A stretch of DNA of 64,000 nucleotides from Branchiostoma floridae (lineage: Eukaryota; Chordata; Leptocardii; Amphioxiformes; Branchiostomatidae), in contig NC_049980.1 in assembly GCF_000003815.2 (NCBI RefSeq), forward strand, positions 22,147,249 to 22,211,248, read 5' to 3'. The notes below the pieces were generated by a model. That model ran no database searches, was not told where the DNA came from, and was given only the letters and a program-made list of their open reading frames with translations. Below are positions 46,977-58,900 of this stretch, piece by piece; within the stretch, counting starts at the first letter, position 1, and each line of letters starts with the position of its first letter. A program made the translations under genes and the position numbers.

Positions 46977-48299
46977 AGCTTTGCGTATATCGCATGCATC
47001 GAATTACCATAATGAAAAATAGAATTCATAAACTTTCGTCGTCAATTGTACAAGACTAAGTCTTAAGTTATATCCCCATAGTTAAGGCAACAGAAAATTG
47101 GAGACAGGAAATGAGAATACCGTTGACACCTTGTGAGACTTTCCTGTCAGAACGTTGTGCGTCTACCCGCCACTACCCCGTGCAGTTCCCGGTAACCATG
47201 TGATTAGACGCACCTAGAATATGGATATGGATATATCAAGTTGGAAGTTCATCTGTGTTGGTAAAAGTCATTCTGAATCTTGAATATCAGAACATTAGTC
47301 AAACTGTAAGGCCACATTTTTATGGATGACAGACTGTGAAAATAACAAGAGTTCGGAGACCTCATCTGCATGAAATATTAATTTTTTCGTAAATTTCTTG
47401 TTTTATCTTGTCTCTGTAATCATGCAAATATGGCTTATTATGCAAACATGGCTGTAAATCCATTTTAAATTATGGTTTCTCTACCAAAATGATAGAATAC
47501 ATTGTACATGTGAAAGTCTATTCCTTTGGCAGAATTCCATTTTATAATGAATTATGCAAATGACTCACATTTACATCTTAAACTATGGTAATGTACACCT
47601 TTGATTAACTAAGTTACACATGTCACATATGAAATGGAAGTATCATTTACCAAGGAATCACGGAATAGTCACATTAACTATACAAACCCTAATTTGCATA
47701 GTTGGTACCTTTAAATGTTCCACCTGCCATAAAGTACAGATGTTACACGTTATGGTAATAAATGGAATAATAGATAATGAAGTTCACAAATTACACAGCA
47801 AGCAACTTGAGGGCCAAAATTGACTTTGACCTTCATCTTCCAAAAACCTATCCACATACAATGTACTCTATAATCACAATTAATACAAAGGTTCTATTAA
47901 GAGTTAACTTAAAAGTTTCAATGATGAACACACAAACAGACACACCCCTCTTGGTAAATTGCATGGCCCATAATGATGGCCCACTTAGATGTAACTTGAC
48001 CCTTATGTAGCCAGGGGCAACAGAAACCTTCCTTTGGAGACTATCTATGCGCCTCTGGAGTTACTTCTGTTAACAATTAAAACCAAGCAGATGTAGGGTA
48101 ACCCTCAATTAAAACAAAAATCAACATGCTGTACCAGGTTCAAAGTCAATTAGGCCCAAAATCAAACTTGACCGTCTGGCCACCACACCACACCAATGTA
48201 CCAAATACCATTGCAATAGCACGCTGCGTACTAGAGATATGTCGCCGGAAACGCACCAGAACACACAAAACACGAAAATCAAAACTATAACTGTATTTC

Positions 48300-48780
48300 A
48301 CGCAGGTAATGAGATAGGGCAAAAAAGATGGGCAAAAAAACAAGATGGCTAAATTTTTAAAATAGACACCATAAACGTTATGACAAGAGTTGAAGTGACA
48401 GAAAATGGTAGCACCGCTAACAAGGCATCCATTCCTGTATTCAATAAGTGTAACAATGTAGTAAAAGCGACACTATCGTGGTAGACTGGCAGCACTTACC
48501 AAGTTGACAACTACCCTTATGACTTCCATAGTGACTTCACTTTTACAATTACAACCATCCAACTAGTATTACCTCTACAATTACAGTCATAGCTACTTTG
48601 CTGGCGTCCCTTCTTCAAGTACAATTATCATTTATGCCGCATCACAACATATTTCCCGTTTTGTTACTTTCTCGTCATGTTGACCATTTCCAAAGAAGAA
48701 AAAAATCTTCTTTTTTTCGAAATCAGGCAAAAATTAATGAGCGCGTTAATGGCATCCATAACATTTACTTGCTGCGGCCT
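48300..48780. mobile_element. Truncated Harbinger-like copy, opposite orientation to 36155-36691
   Basis: Shared order with inverted sense: GCAAAAA...AAGATGG, CAAGGCATCCATTCCTGTATT, GTGGTAGACTGGCA, CTTTTACAATTAC, TCAGGCAAAAATTAATG and ATTTACTTGCTGCGGCCT at the end. The other end is lost. Confidence 0.65.
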
Positions 48781-49452
48781 AAAGCGCTTACCAACAAGCT
48801 AGTCGGAATCTTATCGTTGAGCGCTTTAGCACGGAAATAGTGTATAAAATCTCTTTTTTTGACTGGACAGAGACCAATTTATTTGCTGCATGCATTTCTC
48901 TTTAATAGAAAAAAGAATAAAAAGAGTGCGGTGTCTGCCTCTCCATACAAGTATTCAAACGTTTTGCCATTTGATCGTGTGTGGGAAATCAAAAAGCTTC
49001 CGAGGGGCTTAGCCCGGCTTAGGGCGATTTAGAGTCTGAAAGTACCCACGACTTTACGGCTTATTGTAGACTTCTCAGAAACTGATACCGTTACAGACAT
49101 AATGGTAATCAATTAAGCAGCCTTTTATATGATCAAGATTACTACCTGTCAGTCAAAACTTTATCTTTATATTCTTATGAGGCTTAAGAAAACATTGGCT
49201 TTTTCTATGCCACCACATGTTTAGAAACATGTCAGCCGGCAGGTGGACAGCCACGTGAGATGTTCTCTTCAAACTACTCCCTGTCCACCAATATGTTGCC
49301 TTCATGTTGCCAAATCTTCATTTTCGGTTACAGTCATACCTGGCTGGCCAACCATCTGGCCGAGCCTACCACCTCCAGCTTAGTCCAATCATACATAGTT
49401 AAAACTCTTTTGTCTGGAGCAACCACCCCTATCCATTGAGTGATTGTTGAGA

Positions 49453-49578
49453 GGAATAATTTGCTTTTTTCCTACTGTAATAAGACCCATTGTTGAAAAG
49501 ACCGTTTGACGTTTACATGGCCTCATCAAAAAATCACCTCCGGTCTTATTGCAGTAAGAAAAATTCAAATTATTCCGG
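49453..49578. mobile_element. Short inverted-repeat element, about 33-bp arms
   Basis: GAATAATTTGCTTTTTTCCT and CTGTAATAAGACC are matched inverted by GGTCTTATTGCAGTAAGAAAAATTCAAATTATTC. It is 126 bp long, just upstream of the prokineticin-like gene. Confidence 0.6.
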
Positions 49579-49687
49579 ACGGTAGAGAAATCCTAATAAG
49601 GGAAGCAACGTTACAAAAGGTCGCCAGGGTTTAACGGCCTTTCCTAATGACGCAGTTTCGGCCTCACCATGACTTCCGGGTTTGGGG

Positions 49688-49693
49688 TATAAG
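49688..49693 (+). promoter_or_regulatory. TATA box of the prokineticin-like gene
   Basis: GGGGTATAAGAAATAG lies 65-70 bases upstream of the ATG at 49758, a good core-promoter position with a short leader. Confidence 0.55.
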
Positions 49694-49757
49694 AAATAGA
49701 GTGATGTCTGTGACTTACTTTTTGCCGTGAGAAAAAGCTGATAAGCACATCATAGAC

Positions 49758-52676
49758 ATGTGGAGCCCTGCCCTGCTGATGGTCCTCACTTTGGCAGCGC
49801 TACACCACTCCACCGGCCTTGTCGTCACAGGGGTAGGTGGGCTCTGCCCTTGGTGCTGATTACTGGACTCTTTCCTTGGTGCTGATCCGGCAAATCTCTT
49901 CTTTTGCAACTTATTCATATGTGCATTTTCCAGCACTACATGTAGCATATGTTAATAACTGATCGTAGTCTTAGCAAAATATAAGCCTAACATCCAATAC
50001 AATGTAAAGTTCGGCTTGTGTGCAGCGTTTGAAACGTATTTTGTGTGGTTTTGGGGTTATTGGAAAAGAGCAGTGCTTGAAAGATGTGCAACACTTCGTT
50101 TTTTTTTAAAGACTCAAAAAATTAAGTCAGAGCCATACATATGCTTTTATAATGAGGAAAGGCGCAAGTACACTAGTGCATTGGGCTATTTGGATAAGGA
50201 AATTTAGAAATCTGATGCTTTATTGAGACAAATGGTGTTTATATCCTTTGCAGACCTGTCAGAATGACCAGGAGTGCATCGCGGCAAGGGACGAGGCGGG
50301 TTCTTGCTGTGCGCTGTGGAGCCCGGGCTCGGACCTCCACGTCTGTAAGCCCGCAGGCAGGACCGGCGAACCCTGCCACGCGGCCTCGAACGTCTTACCG
50401 TGAGTTGCAGAACGTTCTCTAACATATCTTACCTCAAAACAATTACTGGATTAAAGGTGTACTCAATTTAAGGATAGGGCAGTGATTGAAGGCAGTTTTC
50501 TGTACTCTCCAAGCAGAGGTTAGGCTCCGGTTGTTTGTTTTCAACGTTTCTTCAGTCGTTTTTATCGGGCTTTCTGTTTTGTATTTTATCTTGCTTTGTC
50601 AAAACCTAACGTTTGGCTGTCGCACTTCAAGAGAAATAACAAAATAGAAAGCCCGATAGAAATGACTAAAAAACGTTAAAAAAACATCTGGAGCCTAACC
50701 TTTGCTTGGACAGTAGTTTTCTGGTCGTTTTTAGGTAATACCTTGCATCCAGCTACCCTGTTGCATTGTACGACAGTATATACGGAGAGAATATGCGACA
50801 TCATAGCTTTTTACGAACGCGTCGAAAAGCCGGGATCTAGCTCATACCAGTCTGCTTGTACTTATTGTTACCGAAATATGTAACAGTTAGAAAATGAAAA
50901 TCGAAGGTCGTCTATGGGAAAATAGGGTTGCTCCACTCACAAGGGGGCTCCTTTTAACACTCGAAGCCAAGCCGAGGGTGTTTAAGGAACATAGCAACAC
51001 AGCTACCCTCAGAGGAGCAGAGAGCCCATGTTCTAGTAGCTGATTTCCAATGATACATACTGTCTAACGCCGTCAGCTTTGGTCCATATCAGTAATTTAT
51101 CAGACTTTGGTTAGAGTTTATATATCCAGGCCATTTAACAATGACATATAGAGAGCAAGTGTTAAAAAATGAAAGGCAAAAAAAAAAAACGGTTAACCAG
51201 CTGTCCCGTCCACGGTAGCGGTGACATACAGACTGTTAGCTCAGAGAGCGTTTGTGTGCCAGTGTCAAGTAGACATGTGGGGTATTCATGAGAGTTGACG
51301 CGAAACAAGAAAGGGATTCATATTCTTAACCTAGTACGATATCATAGCCCTGTCTACAAATCATAAATGCTTCACGGAGGCTTGTGTCCTGTGGACTCTG
51401 GTTATGTTTCCCGATAGGCAACGTTTACAACCGTTATCGTTTCCCGATAGGGCAAACCATCTTGTTTTTGCTGGTGTGTTCTTCTTCTAATTCTGTCGTC
51501 TGTAATTAACCATTCAGAGCTTAGAACTGCAATAACATCAGCACTTTCAAAAACCAAGTAGATAAAGGGTGGACCGGAATCAGGCAGATGCAGAGTGGCC
51601 TTTTTACTGGCACACAATACGAGCTCAATTGTATAGTATAATCATGACCTGGTCAAAAAACATGCAGATGTCGGGTGGCTCGTTTTTGACTTGCACACAA
51701 TACTATAGGGCGAGCCTAATGGTATAGTATAGTTATGTTAATGACCTGGTCAAAAAACAAGCAGATGTCGGGTGGCTCGCTTTTGACTTGCACACAATAC
51801 TATGGGGCGAGCCTAACGGTATAGTATAGTTATGTTAATGTCCTGGTTAAGAAACAAGCAGATGTCGGGTGGCTCGTTTTTACTTGCACACAATACTATA
51901 GTATAGGGCGAGCCTAACGGTATAGCATAGTTATGTTAATGACCTGGTCAAAAACCAAGCAGATGTCGGGTGGCTCGTTTTTTACTTGCACACAATACTA
52001 TAGTATAGGGCGAGCCTAATGGTATAGTATAGTTATGTTAATGACTTGGTCAAAAAACAAGCAGATGTCGAGTGGCTCGTTTTTTACTTGCACACAATAC
52101 TATAGGGCGAGCCTAATGGTATAGTATAGTTATGTTAATGACCTGGTAAAAAAACAAGCAGATGTCGGGTGGCTCGTTTTTTACTTTCACACAATACTAT
52201 AAGGCGTGCCTAATGATATAGCATAGTTATGTTAATGACCGGGTCAAAAAAACAAGCAGATGTAGGGTGGCCCCTCTTTTTTACTCGCTCTAAATACTAC
52301 AGGGCGACTCTGTAGAAAATTATCCCACAACTTTTTCATCACGAAATTGTACATGTAGATTCCAGATCAAAAGGGTCTGTCCTTTGCCAGCGGTGGACCA
52401 AAAACTCTATGTTATGTGAGTATGACGACATTCAAGCAGTAAAGTAGGGCATCCGTATTTATATGATGGCCATACCCGTTGCTATATTGATGCAGTTCAA
52501 TGCACCCGTACCTTAGTGGTTTCTATAGACGTCACACTTTATTTACGTCACACGTGCCTTTCAGATACCCATTCAACGGGCAGAGACGCTTCTGGAGGTG
52601 CCAGTGCGCGGAGGGACTACTTTGCGTCACCGAACCGGGCAGTTTGATCGGTCGCTGTTCTTCAGTGGACAAGTGA
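49758..52676 (+). CDS. Prokineticin-like (AVIT family) secreted peptide
   Basis: Exons 49758-49832, 50254-50399 and 52565-52676 have GT-AG borders, phases 0 and 2, and give 110 codons plus stop. Exon 1 encodes a signal peptide (MWSPALLMVLTLAALHHSTG) and the first mature residues LVVTG, directly followed by TCQNDQEC in exon 2. The mature part has exactly ten Cys with the prokineticin spacing pattern: C, C, CC, C, C, CxC, C, C (TCQNDQEC, SCCALWS, HVCKPAGRTGEPCH, RCQCAEGLLC, GRC). GRTGEPCH and the short C-terminal tail SVDK also fit. Vertebrate prokineticins act on G-protein-coupled receptors and need an N-terminal AVITGA; here it is LVVTGT. A colipase or dickkopf-type fold is the alternative, but the VVTG start and exon layout favour prokineticin. 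A TATA box is at 49688; a possible AATAAA is at 53262. Confidence 0.85.
50505..50713. mobile_element. Foldback MITE, CTCTCCAAGCAGAGGTTAGG family
   Basis: CTCTCCAAGCAGAGGTTAGG and CTCCGG at the left are inverted at the right (GGAGCCTAACCTTTGCTTGG), with matching AACGTTT and TTTTTATCGGGCTTTCT inside. It lies in intron 2 of the prokineticin-like gene. Confidence 0.75.
51560..52316 (+). repeat. Minisatellite, about 7 units of 97-102 bp
   Basis: Units begin ATGACCTGGTCAAAAAAC at 51644, 51741, 51838, 51939, 52041, 52138 and 52235. Each carries GCAGATGTCGGGTGGCTCG, TTGCACACAATACTATA and GGCGAGCCTAA(T/C)GG. A decayed unit precedes at about 51560. The longer spacings come from an extra TATAG and small indels. 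It lies in intron 2 of the prokineticin-like gene. Confidence 0.9.
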
Positions 52677-53939
52677 ACAGGCTCGACATCTACAGATACA
52701 TTGTACCATCTATATGGGGAGAAAAAGTGGCAGTGATACGAATACGTATTTATGGCTTTAAGTGCGGACATGTTATCCCAAATTACATTGATTGTACTCA
52801 AGGGACTCATGTTTTCCTCTGTACTAAGCCATGTTGATTTGTTTATATGGATGACCTCCTCTGGGAACCCCAGAACTGATGCGAGCGTGCAAACAACAAA
52901 AGGTTGGGCCTAAAAAATGTTGCCTTTCTTTTGAAATCAAATTGTCAGGAAGGTTGGACAAATGCTTAAAATATAATGTATGGTATACCGAACAATAGAT
53001 TTTTTCAGTTTTGATATTTCACATCTTCATTGACTTTTGAATTTTCTTGATGAGAATGACGATGCCATCCATATCAAATCAAACCAACATTGCCTTCATG
53101 TATTGACCAATACTACTTAGTGTGGATACAGTTTCTGGTCCGATGGTCACCCTCTTACAGCTGGTCTTGTAGGGGATTACAAATCATCTGTTTGTGTTTG
53201 GAAGCTAATTCGTTTTAAAAATCAACTACTCATAGAATGAAATGGGACCATGGCTTTCAAGAATAAAAATCTGAACTACCAATATACTGTGTCGTTTTCT
53301 TCCTTAATGACTGTTTTTTGTTGTTCATTTCGGTGTCCGTATACATGATTAATGACAATACCTGCACCACATGTAGAGTACCAAGACGAATGTTAGAACG
53401 ATAAACGGTATAAGTTAGAGGTGTTGACTACGACCTTTGATATCTACTAGAGAGCCATCTGTAAACAGAAGATGGAAGGCTACAAAGTCTACCCTTTAAG
53501 GATGACGTATTACTCGTAATCTTGTAATCATAGCAAAAGTGGGCCACGTCGGTTCTTGAGTAGGTATGTAGTAGTGCCTACGTGCCAGATTGAACACTGA
53601 CTTTGACTTTATTGACGATGAGGATTTGGGAATAGAACCCCTAAGTGGACGGGTACGGCGTAGGAAAATTAACGCCGTCGTGACCAAATATCGTCGGTGG
53701 GGATCCTTTTCTTACACAGATTTCGGCCGAAGTGATGTGGATGTTGAATGGAATCCTGTCTTAGTAGATAAATGGAGACCAGCCCTAAATGGTTGGATAT
53801 TGAAACAAAACTTTTATCTAATACAACAACACCATAAAATTAAGGTACATATGAGTTTACAAAGGTGGTATCTTGTATATGATTGGACCAATTGTCAATA
53901 AAACGAAATAACGAACTATGATGCAGGTAGCTAAGTCAG

Positions 53940-54120
53940 GATACGTCGCCACCAGGGATAATGAGTGGGTTACGTCCCGTATCAAAGGACTCATTAATAT
54001 CATAAGAGAGAGAGAGGCATAAAGCCTTTATGTCAGGAGACACTACCAGCTTCAAACGCCTACGTAATAATCTACAACACTACATGGAGACAGAAGTAGA
54101 TCATCTAAAGCACGGCGACA
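53940..54120 (+). pseudogene. LINE-like retrotransposon fragment
   Basis: In two frames broken by a shift near 54015 it reads EWVTSRIKGLINIIRERE and then HKAFMSGDTTSFKRLRNN. The second looks like the linker between endonuclease and reverse transcriptase in many LINEs (Lys-Ala-(Tyr/Phe)-x-Ser-Gly-Asp, then Phe-Lys-x-Leu-Arg-Asn). No reverse transcriptase core follows, so it is a short dead fragment. Confidence 0.45.
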
Positions 54121-54261
54121 CACGTAAGTACGCCTTGTGAAGTCCTTGCATCGGATGGGAGCTCGGAAGAAGAGGGAGTTTGCCGACCTCTTGCATAGAC
54201 TGTGATTAACTGATTAACCTTTTTCGCCCGTTTGGTCGAATGTTTCCTATGACATTAATCT

Positions 54262-54350
54262 AAGGGCACAACCCGCCGTACGTGCAACTTCGTGCTGCCC
54301 ACGCAGGCCACGTACAAAAACGCGGGATCTTTTTGGATCCGTAAGTGCAC
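54262..54350. mobile_element. Partial AAGGGCACAACCCGCCGTACG element
   Basis: It begins TAAGGGCACAACCCGCCGT, sharing the end and the CACG-rich subterminal motifs of 54549-54862. Its right end is missing. Confidence 0.55.
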
Positions 54351-54548
54351 GTTAAGTTCATGAAAAACTTTCTCTCCATTCATAAATGCCTAAACAATGT
54401 ATCCAGAGTACCACATAAGGTTGATGCATATTAGAGTTGTTTGAGGTGTTTAGGCAGACTGGGTTAGAAAGACCAAAGACATGGCTATCAGTTGTCGTAA
54501 GAAGGCAGTGAACCCCCTTCCACTCACAAGGACGCCTTTCTAAAGCTA

Positions 54549-54862
54549 AGGGCACAACTCTTTGTACGTGCAATTTGTCCGTACGTTGTTTGTTTTTTAG
54601 ACCACGTCCGCCACGTATTTCTGAAAACGTTCAGGCTGTACAAAGCAGGTGCGTCGCCCGTACTGGCACGAATCCGCAGCCCGATGGCACACAAAGTTTT
54701 ACCTGCACGTAAAGTTCTACGGCGTGTCTGCGTGCTCCAATATCCGTCGGATTCCCTACGAGTTCGTATGGAGGCGGCATTACCACTTACGGATCCCAAA
54801 AGATTGTCCACGTTTTGGCACGTAGACAGCACGTATTTGCACGCACGGCGGGTTGTGCCCTT
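54549..54862. mobile_element. MITE with AAGGGCACAAC inverted ends
   Basis: The left AAGGGCACAAC is inverted at the right (GTTGTGCCCTT). Subterminal CGTACG/ACGTGC motifs occur in both orientations. It is homologous to 46680-46976 in inverted sense. It is 314 bp long with no coding capacity. Confidence 0.7.
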
Positions 54863-54925
54863 TATATATAATAGCTTAACCGTGCTGTACCACTTGCAAA
54901 GTCGCAATGTGCTCCCATACCACCA

Positions 54926-55307
54926 CTAACCCTGGTGCTGGGAGGTAACTATGCCTCTGACTGGACTTTCAGTGACATCAGGGTCACCTGGTCACTCAGG
55001 TATGAAGGACATAGATTTAGTTTTTTCCTTAGTTTCTTTTATTGCATGATTTTATCTTAAAATGTATGGGAGGACCTGTTTGGGGAACAAACTTAATGTA
55101 CTGTGAAACATCAGCAATTTGACTGTAGCATTTGACTTGATAGATATCTTTGTCAACAACAACTTGAATTGGCCTGAATTATTCTATTTTGGAAAACTGT
55201 CTGAGAACATACAAGGTTTATTATTACAGTGTATAAGGCACATTAGAGTTACAGATAGTCATCATCTGGGTATTACAGATAGATAGAAGGCGACTAATTG
55301 AGGAATT
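54926..55307. repeat. Inverted duplicate of 46307-46680
   Basis: Long near-identical runs in opposite sense, for example GGAGGTAACTATGCCTCTGA, GACATAGATTTAG, TTGTCAACAACAACTTG and AAGGCGACTAATTGAGGAAT. A frame reading SDWTFSDIRVTWSLR and ending at a CAG/GTATGA donor-like site is kept in both copies. Confidence 0.75.
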
Positions 55308-55902
55308 TTCTCCACAATAATATCATATCATTAAAAGCCTAAAACACACCAACTAATACAGTGAAAGTTACACATTCAGGTACTAATAATATGCACCAAA
55401 TAGTAATTACTCAAGCAACTGGATATGATTTTGGAAACGGTCAGACGTTGATATAAAACCTGTTCTCCAACAAGATCTCTTCAGTGTCACTGATGACAGA
55501 TAACAGATGTTATCTGAAACGTGTGACTGTTTCCAAAATGACCACAATAATACTAGCAGCTATATGGAAATATATCTGAAGTAACATTTATTTAGCAAAA
55601 GTACATTCTATTCTGAAGCTTTGGTCCAGGTTTCTTCTACAGGAAGACCATAAGGGCAAAGGCTGTATTATTTGATTTCATCTTTATTCCTTATGAATAA
55701 ATCAAACAATAAGATTTCTTCTGGACCAAAATCTACAACTTACTGTACAATGGAGTTACATGTAGCACTTAGAGGGTAAGCAGGAAGGAGACAGAACTGT
55801 TACAGCAATTTTCAGGGTGGTTTTGAGTTTGTGGTGAAGCAGTCACCACAAAAAAAGTGAACATAAAACTAGCCCGAAAATTTCTGCATTTACAGTGTTT
55901 AT

Positions 55903-58900
55903 TCACTTCTTCTCTCCTTCTGCATTCTGTTGCCTAGCAACAGCCAAGATGTCCCCTGCCCCCTTACTGATCAAGAGTTTGGCCATATCAATCCCAAGAT
56001 CCTCTGCTGCCTTCAGGGCCTGATGGGAAATGGTCTGTGCCACCACGCTGACATACTGCTGCTGGTCTGCTGAAGAGGAACTCTACAACAAAGAAAAAAT
56101 AACAACACAGCATTAAATGAGTTTTTGATCAGACCCTTCTCAAGTTGGTATGACAAGAAGCGTGTGTCACATAACCTAAACAACTTGAGAAGAGTCAGAG
56201 GAATGACCAATAGCTTGTTGTTTGGAAATAACGTGTAAAAAGTTTACAATGTTTATTGCAGATGAACCATCATACCAATCTAAGGAGATGTCTGCTGATT
56301 CCAGTTTTCTGTATGAATTAAAGAGGTGAATTTTTTAGCCAGCATATATGCAAAAGGTGAGATATTCTGGCAAAACACTAACTGGTTCTCTTTTTCACCA
56401 TCTCCACAGGCCTGTGAAGCCCCTATTCTTACAGAAAAGCATATACATATACATGCAAATGTGGATTTGAGCAACACCCACACAAGATAAAAGACTATGG
56501 TGACATGGTCTGAATAATTATATGCATTGAGTTTTGGACTGCAGAACTAACATGTTGTCCTTTCCATACTGTATCAGCATCAGTGATGGACACCTATACA
56601 TGCCTTATGCCCCACCTGTGTCTGTGTGTCAGACAGAGCTGTCTGCATCGTCTCCTTAAGGCACTCCGACCCGTCCAGACTCAGGACTGCTCCGGTCAGG
56701 TACAGCTGTAAGGTGGACCAAACACAGTGATAGGAAAACAAACAAAGGTTCAAGCACACCAAACAAACAAAGACCTGTGTTAAAGCAGTCAACCAACTGG
56801 CCCAGGCAACCACCCCCAGTCACAAGCCACATTGATTAAAAGTATTTTACATAACATTAGTTAAAACCTAGTAAGTTGACCTGAGTACATTTTCACATAA
56901 CATTAGTCCATCCCATCCTGTCCTCAGCAACCACTTGTCCTCAGTATCCATTTTTCAATAACAGTCCCATGTGTGGAAGCTGAATCCAGGTTTGATTGTA
57001 CAGGTGGGTGTCTTATTATGAATACATCCCTATTGGAATAGACCTTAGTCCTGACCCATCTTGACTTAGCTCTGCACCTTTCGGGTAGAGCTGCAAGGCC
57101 TGATAAATGTAAAATGTGGCAAAGCGTTGCCTTAGATAATGAGTGTTAGCTATGGGTAGAAATCCTGCTCACCCTCTGGCCTCTGGCAAAATTTTATCAG
57201 CTTTTGTATGCGTTGATTTTGAAGACTTGGGCCACTATATGGTTGTTTTTGAATGTTAGAGACTCTGTTTGGAATGCTAACTCAGATTCATGGGTAAAGT
57301 ACAAGAGAAAAGAACAAATACAAAGACTTGACTCTAACCAAACAAAAGTATGCTTTACTTCTCACCTCCTTGTCTTTAATCTCAGTGTAGACAGCCACTG
57401 GTGTGCTGCAGCCTGCTTCCTGAACAACATAGTTACTTCAGTCAAAGTCAGAACACAGTAACACAATGTTCTTAAATTCTAATAAACTATGGTAGGCATT
57501 GTACAACACCTGTACACAAAGCATCACCAAATACTTCAAAAGACCTACAGACTACAGTTTAAACTTAAAGCAATGATGTACAGTAATACTAGGAAAACCA
57601 ACTCAAAACATTGGACACCATATCAGAAATGGACTGATTGTGTAAAGAAAAACATAATTACCAGTTCCCTGAGCAGAGCCCTCTCTGTCACACAGCGTAG
57701 CAGGGTCTCCTCATGATTCAGCTTGGACACCAGAGCAAGGGTGTCAAAGTCATTGGCACGAACTTCCACTGCAAGGGCACCCTGCAGAAAGGCAGTTACA
57801 GACTAAAGTACTGTTTCTAACTGTATTGGCCTGTTCCCCCCTCTTCTTCTATGGCTTACTAATCTTATGTATTGATAATTTGCTACTTGACGTAAATTTG
57901 TGGTTTGCAATCTTAGTACTTAAAGTGTATTCCATGGAAATCAATTCTCACCAGAATGAATACAATTATCAAATAACACTATAAAATTCAGGGCTGTCTC
58001 CAGGATGCCTCTCCTTCCTCAGATGGAAATTTGCTTATTGGAAAGGAAAAACAAATTACAGCCCATCCATCAGAAAATCTGAACTTCATAACATGAAACT
58101 AAAATAACAGAAGATTTCAACAAATGGGCTTAAAAACAACGATTGGGATGGGGTAAAAATTGTGGAGACAGCCCTGATACAAGTACATCATTATCTGCAC
58201 ATCATTAAGCACTCCTCTGGTTGTATCATCTAACTGTTCCCACAAACACACATACCTGTCCCACTGCGTACAAACACTCGTCAGGCATCAAGGTCTGACT
58301 GATCCTGCTGTCCCAGTCCATCCGTTTCACCCCTGCAGCGGCTAGCACCAGAGCACTGTACATGTCATCCTCATCCAGCTTACGCAGACGAGTGTTCAGA
58401 TTCCCTCGCTGTGTACATGTTAAGGGGGCTGCCACTTGACTGGAATTCTACCACAACTCACAATATCACAGATTTCATATCCAATGACTCTAAACTTATT
58501 GAAACAATTTGGGACTTTCTATCTCTATAATGAAAGAAAAACACATTTCCTGACACATAACAAGTAACACAAAGTAGGACACTTGACACCTTGTTTCATA
58601 CTCAATACAGAAAGGATACCACACTCTCGAACTTCAGGTGTGGATATTTCCTCTTCAGCTGGGCAACTCTCCTAACTGAGCTAGTTCCTATCACACTGAG
58701 GACAGAGAGATGTTTATTAGTGATTGTAAATTTTTTTGGTGTTATAATCTTCATAGCAGTTAAATGCTGAAGCTATATGCAATATTGACAGAAAAAAAAT
58801 AACTGTTTGTTATACATATGGTATGGTGCGTTATGCTGAAGGGCAGGTATTCTGGTTATATGATACATATTCATTGTATCGACAACTAAACTAAGAAACA

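Larger units (their letters stand above)
42531..49680. other. Repeat-rich intergenic region
   Basis: Lies between TLCD4 and the prokineticin-like gene. A candidate TLCD4 poly(A) signal AATAAA is at 43101-43106. Members of the (AC)n/ATGCAAAT family lie at 43560-43990, 44640-45230, 47340-48020 and 48130-48270. Other repeats are at 44330-44432, 46291-46976, 48300-48780 and 49453-49578. No convincing gene was seen. Confidence 0.55.
52677..55902. other. Intergenic between the prokineticin-like gene and HMBS (convergent)
   Basis: It holds a candidate poly(A) signal (53262-53267), a LINE-like relic (53940-54120), three AAGGGCACAAC-type elements and the duplicated block 54926-55307. A 103-residue open frame at 53590-53901 shows no family marks I recognise. 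Confidence 0.5.

Noticed and set aside
51560-52316. CRISPR-like array
   Set aside because: Units are contiguous 97-102-bp tandem copies without unique spacers, in an animal intron; a minisatellite.
53590-53901. 103-residue open frame as a gene
   Set aside because: No recognisable motifs, no splice partners, and it lies in a repeat-rich intergenic stretch; it could be part of the LINE relic that follows.
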